DNA of 64,000 nt from Isoetes taiwanensis (Eukaryota; Streptophyta; Lycopodiopsida; Isoetales; Isoetaceae). Where the stretch lies: assembly GCA_021234155.1 (NCBI GenBank), contig JAJEKV010000017.1, forward strand, positions 15,893,455 to 15,957,454, read 5' to 3'. The translations under genes were made by a program, and so were the position numbers. Below are positions 59,832-64,000 of this stretch, piece by piece. The notes beneath the pieces were generated by a model. It saw nothing but the letters and a program-made list of their open reading frames with translations. It did not search any database and was not told where the DNA came from. The stretch's first letter is position 1, and each line of letters begins with the position of its first letter.

Positions 59832-60769
59832 CCTCGTTTCGTAACTGACGGCTTTCATCATTCCAGGGACATCGAGCGCAATCAATCTGGATCATTGTTG
59901 CTATCACAGGGATCTGCTGGCGATTCAATTCCATAGGAGGACACTGCATCCAAAAAAGGCAGTCCAGTAGAAGATAGTGCGACCATCAAGAAAGGACCTG
60001 AAAGAATAATGATCCCGCATATGGATCCCGATCAAGAAGAAATCTGGTCAGAGCCAAACTCGAACTCGGATCTAGAGGGGCCCATCAAACTTGTAATTTT
60101 TTACGTCAATGGAGTCTTGGCTGCAGTTTACCATGATGGTGACGTCCCTGAGCTTAACACCTCGCAGAAGCCGACAAAAGTAAGGTCTAAAATCGTGTAT
60201 CCTCGGCCTAGAGCAAAGGAAATTATTGAATGGTGCCTGGAACGGGGACTCGAAGTGGCCATATGATCTTGTATGGCAAAGAAAAATGTTGTCAATGTCC
60301 TTGGTGTTCTCGGCCTGCCAGTTTTGAAGTTCAAGTTTGTTTGGGAAAACGAGAGGGTTGAGCATGTGTCAGACCTCGATCCGGCCATCACAAAAGGGGA
60401 AGCCTATTATGGTGAAAAGGTTGGAAAAGGTTTATGAAGCATCCAGGATTTTAACAAACACAACACGCTGATCATAGATAACTCTGCCTACAAGTGCTAT
60501 CATAACTCGGACAATACAATCATTGCAAAGAGTTATCGACCAGAAGAGCATGAAACGGATAGGTGGTTGTGTTTCAATCTCGTTCCGGTGTTGGTGGAAT
60601 CCAGGTTTTTCATTCTTGTGGCCGATGTGATTATGAACTATCCGAACCTCAAGCAGGTTGATCCAGAGAGCAGCGCGATCATGAGGGCTATGGACGAAAA
60701 ATATTATGGTGATCAAGAAGAGTGACCTCTATTTTCTTAGCAAAGTTCTGTGAATTTTGTAAAGACACA

Positions 60770-61160
60770 CGAACAATTGTACTATATTTTGTAATGAAAA
60801 TACTTGTACATTGAGTTTTCGTGGCCTTTCTCGACTTGCGAGTCGAGAAAGGCATGCTTGTCCCAATGATGAGACCATTTGTATGCTTCTTTATGTGATT
60901 GGATGCAGCTATATTATGTAACCAAAATGGTTGTACATTCACTTTCCAAAGCTTTTCTCGATTCGCGAGTCGAGAAAAGCACTGCTTGTCCCGAGGATGA
61001 GACTATTTGTATGTTTGTTTGTGTGATTGGATGCAGCCATATTCTGTAATGAAAATGGTTGTACATTGACTTTCCAGGGACTTTCTCGACTCGCGAGTCG
61101 AGAAAATCAATGCTTGTCCCATTGATGAGACCATTTGTACACTTCTTTGTGTGATTGGAT
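60770..61160. repeat. Three 3'-flank tandem units each with one gene B palindrome
   Basis: Three units of about 128 bp carry tgtaatgaaaat, ttgtacatt, one palindrome (60825-60852, 60951-60980, about 61081-61105), then gcttgtccc and gattggatgcag. The outer arm bases differ between the units but pair within each unit (cctttc/gaaagg, gctttt/aaaagc). Confidence 0.93.
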
Positions 61161-62329
61161 GCAGTTATATGGAATGAATGCTCTCCAATCTATTTTGAAT
61201 TCTCCAGTCTTTTCTTCGTTATGACTTGGCACCGTAATTGTTAATCATGGACTCTCTTTGCTCCAGGAGGTTCAGGCACAGATCCCGCTCAGGCTACACT
61301 CTTACCGCTCCAGGCGGCACAGATCCCACTCCAGGCAGTAGAGATCCCGCTCTGGCACAGATCTCGCTCACGCTACACTCTTACCAGATTCGACCCGGCG
61401 ATTGATGAAAAGATGCGAGACGAGGGTGGAGAAATCGGGTGGACAGGTCAGTGGGTGGCTCATGAGGCACCTCCTTGTGAGGCATTCCACCTTCTTCAGG
61501 TTGCCCCCAAAGCTTACAGACGGCAAGAAGAAGCCTCGTACGTTCTTCCCGTAAGGTGGACCACCTATCACGATGATGTAACTGTAGTGACAGCAAGACC
61601 GCCATGGTCTCTGCGTCCGATGTAAAATATATTGTAACTATTCAATTTATTAATAAAAATTCTTTTTCAACTACAACTTTGGTTTCAATGTGTAATGAAA
61701 TTCCTCTGTTTGAGTTGTATTCTTCTTGTTCTCGACTCACGATCCGAGAAAACAAAGGGAAAGATTGGACCCACCCTAACAGAGAAATATTCAAATTCTG
61801 GACAGTTATGGAGTCCGAGTAATTTTCCCTCGTCCTTTTTTTGTGTAAAATAACAGGGTTCCAAAAAAAAGTGGGAATGGAATGAGGCCCACTTTAATTA
61901 AATGCGACTTGAGGCCTATGCTGCGCTAAGATGTTTTTCCGATTTTAAATCGAATTCTAAACACCTAAAACGTCGTGAGCGCAATATTTTGGAAAAGTTA
62001 AAAAATATCCCATCTAATGCGCCTCCTGGTGGGGCTTTTTGGGGCTTTTAGCTAATTCAAGTGTCCTCTACGTGAGATGCTAAAATCGCCGCTATCCAAG
62101 CTTCCTACAAAAAGTTATGGATTTCGAGATCAATTTTTGGTCCAACCTCAACATTATCTCTGCTTTCTCTTTGCATTTCTTTTCCTAGTTAACCCATCTT
62201 TCGCATACCTAAGCTAGTTGGATATACTACATGGAGACTTTAAGAGGATTTCCTACTTTAACTCCTACTATGAACTATTCGGCCTAACTAATACTAGGGC
62301 ATGGCTAGTGCTATGACCCAGTCTACCAA
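61161..62329. other. Unassigned stretch with short CTCC/CAGATCCC repeats
   Basis: 61264-61385 has short tandem repeats of caggcacagatcccgctc type. The plus frame ending at 61622 (HDDVTVVTARPPWSLRPM) is followed by AT-rich sequence with AATAAA-like motifs and could be a terminal exon of an unknown gene. One decayed gene B palindrome lies near 61727-61752. The rest shows nothing. Confidence 0.4.
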
Positions 62330-62335
62330 GATCAT

Positions 62336-62833
62336 GGCTCTAATACCATTGTGACGCTCCCTGAAACTATACGATGTTCTCATCGTATAAATACGGGAAA
62401 GCTCCCCATAGCGACTCAATCACTAAGGAAAGGCTCTCAGTCTAAATCGGACCACTTGTGATGGCCAAGTGTCCCCGTGAAGGGCATGGAGGTGTTATTC
62501 GTCCCATGCCTTCTCTGGGATGTCCTATAGGTCCTATACTGCGGAAGTGTACGTACATATTACCACGAAAGGTGGCCAATCTATCATCAATACGAACATC
62601 AACGTAATACCAACATAAGGTAGAAAATGCATCATAGCTTAGGATTCTACCCTGGGCTCAGACTTGAAAGGGGGCTGTTGATGGTAAGGGTCTCCGATAA
62701 TAACAGACTCATGACAATGGCATTGGCTGGCATAGAACAATGGCTAGAGTAGCCCACTCTATCCGCCCCTCTTGTGCACACTTTGCAGATAGACTGAAAC
62801 ATAAGCAGTGAATAGAACCAATATCATGTAACA
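62336..62833 (-). mobile_element. LTR with primer-binding site of a minus-strand retroelement
   Basis: On the minus strand TGGTATTAGAGCC (62348-62336) matches a Met-tRNA primer-binding site with one change. It is preceded after one base by a sequence ending GTCACA (TGTGAC at 62350 on plus). The other LTR end is placed at about 62833 (gtaaca) from the matching terminal bases. That end and the extent of the internal region to the left are uncertain. No gag or pol is seen. Confidence 0.5.
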
Positions 62834-63442
62834 ATGTTAGGTTTTCTTGGATTGATAATCATCTATGTGTAAGAAACACCTCAATCTAATAGCATAAGAT
62901 GATTTTACATTCAACTCAACAAAGAACCAATTGTATAACACTAGCCAAGTCACTTCTTCAACTTATCATTAACATTGGCAATTATGACCATTGGAAATAA
63001 TCTTAGCATTACTGTTCATATGAGATCGATGAGGATACTGTAGCTTCAAACTTCAAATAGGTCATTCAATTTCAAATCGATTCATACCTGCTTCACGATT
63101 GCTCCTGCTAATTTCCAATGAATGCACAACCTCTGTATTCCATCTTTATTTATCTTTGCAGTCCGACGGTCAAGCCAGACCGCCGATTGGCTCTTCATGT
63201 CTTCGTCATACTGAATCGATTCATTTGAACCGAAATTGGCTCCATTGACAGGTGCTTTAGGTGCTCAAACTTCTTAGGTGCTTTAGGTGCTATCTCAACT
63301 TTGTCACCGAATTTCCTTGAATATTTTCCCATCTCAATTATGGCATGAATTCTAACATTCCCCTTTCATGTCATAATTCAGGCATCTCTACAGCTCATAG
63401 CAGTTGATAATTTTTGAAGTCTCTTCCAGCTTAATGCCTTGG
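62834..63442. other. No gene recognised
   Basis: AT-rich sequence with a short direct repeat (ttaggtgctttaggtgct) near 63260-63290. It separates two retroelement pieces. Confidence 0.5.
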
Positions 63443-64000
63443 TAAAACACACACTTGACGTGGCACGCTATCTCACCACCCAACCACGAGCTCTCAGCTA
63501 TGACACAGCTGCCCCAGAGCTCTCCCCCGAGCTACTATATAGCATGCACGCCCCTTTGGTCCATCTTTGGACCAAAGCCCTCTTTGGACCATAGGCCCCC
63601 TTTTGGACTAAAGGCCCTCTTTGGCCTAAAAGCCATCTTTGGACTCCACGTCCTTAGCATATAGCATTCCCCCCCTCTTGACATTGCAGCAGTCCTCTGC
63701 TGCAAAAGGGTATCTAAATACCTTTAGCCATCCGAGCATAATCCTTCCTTGGCCCTCGCTTAGGCCGGCTAGTAGAAGCCTGTGCTTGGACTTCCTCTTG
63801 TCCCTCGGCTTCCTTTGCTTTCCGATCTTTATATTCTCTAAGAATATCCGGATAAGCTTCTAAAACATTGCCACGCACCCATGAAGCGTCCTCCAAAGGT
63901 TTGTGAGCGAACTTAACCAAATATTGTCTTGAACCACTAGTGGATTTATCTGCCAAAATTGTTTCCGGCTCTAGAACTTGGAATCATCAATCAATTCTGC
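63443..64000 (-). mobile_element. 3' end of a second gypsy element of the same family (runs off the edge)
   Basis: The 3' LTR is about 63443-63666 on the minus strand (224 bp). It begins TGCTATATGC and has fewer of the ggtccaaag internal repeats than the 38 kb copy. The polypurine tract is at 63667-63679. The pol C-terminus (63956-63714 and beyond) reads SRQYLVKFAHKPLEDASWVR and ends KGI, nearly identical to the 38-43 kb element, with a few changes. The rest lies outside the window. Confidence 0.9.

Larger units (their letters stand above)
55308..60725 (+). pseudogene. Gene B: DDQHSV-domain / methyltransferase-like / FCP1-HAD composite gene
   Basis: Exon 1 is 55308-55377 (MKKRGAGSDAGSSGTKKRNT, phase 1). 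Exon 2 is 55439-56579, with CWWYVEVTSCGKEKDLFLWQ, PMPADVIPFSRAT and FWVVDDQHSVRAAQ. A 1042 bp intron full of palindromes follows. Exon 3 begins at 57622 (PYPDQIIHAWQQW). A LINE fragment interrupts at about 58063-58490. The frame resumes as WADVNVGSAVGLAL and reaches QIVCEWYMNGLFSQGAMLYG, resembling methyltransferase motif I, up to 59735. The last exon (59867-60725) holds an FCP1/HAD-like domain (LVIFYVNGVL, NTLIIDNSAYKCYHNSDNTI). In-frame TGA codons end at 56025, 58749, 59259, 60266 and 60437, with a TAG at 59934-59936. No indel frameshift was found. Functions are inferred from likeness only. Confidence 0.68.

Noticed and set aside
55308-60725. Firm claim of UGA recoding in gene B
   Set aside because: TGG Trp codons are frequent in the same gene, one TAG is also present, and a LINE insertion shows decay. 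It is kept only as a low-ranked observation.

Overview
This looks like nuclear DNA of a land plant, rich in transposons. The evidence is a reticulon gene with GT-AG introns of about 60-180 bp, relics of PPR, auxilin-like, class-3 lipase and DUF3741-type genes, a chromodomain Ty3/gypsy element, a plant L1-type LINE, MULE transposase copies and a TRIM element. A seed-free plant is possible, but the sequence does not settle the species.

Layout. 1-405 is the 3' end of an unknown gene, followed by tandem hairpin repeats (571-1045). 1146-3927 is a broken multi-exon gene of unknown family on the minus strand. 4186-4633 is a DUF3741-like relic. 5021-10209 is a 2.6 kb tandem duplication; each unit carries a two-exon plus-strand gene and a decayed minus-strand MULE transposase. 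10.7-14.9 kb holds dispersed repeats and a three-LTR TRIM element with a target-site duplication. 16436-18876 is an apparently intact nine-exon reticulon-like gene on the minus strand. 19-29 kb is repeats plus lipase and PPR relics. 29090-33625 is a 5'-truncated LINE. 33.7-36.8 kb is nested repeats and MITE-like elements. 36.8-44.2 kb is an auxilin-like pseudogene split by a 5.07 kb Ty3/gypsy element.

The most unusual part is 45.8-61.2 kb. Two divergently oriented homologous genes (A, minus, 45842-50804; B, plus, 55308-60725) share a layout: a poorly known N-terminal domain, a D(G/D)QHSV segment resembling ParB/DGQHR folds, a C-terminal segment resembling a methyltransferase, and an FCP1/HAD-type phosphatase domain. 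Each gene carries its own private family of short CpG-rich palindromes in its introns, and in gene B also in the 3' flank. The intron just after the D(G/D)QHSV exon is filled with palindromes in both genes, but of unrelated sequence. Both genes now carry stop codons. Two further palindrome families occur at 571-1045 and 53690-54335.

61-64 kb holds a minus-strand LTR with a primer-binding site and the end of a second gypsy element of the same family as the one at 38-43 kb. Most genes here are relics. Only the reticulon gene, the copy-2 two-exon gene (7792-8430) and perhaps two unknown open frames look undamaged.
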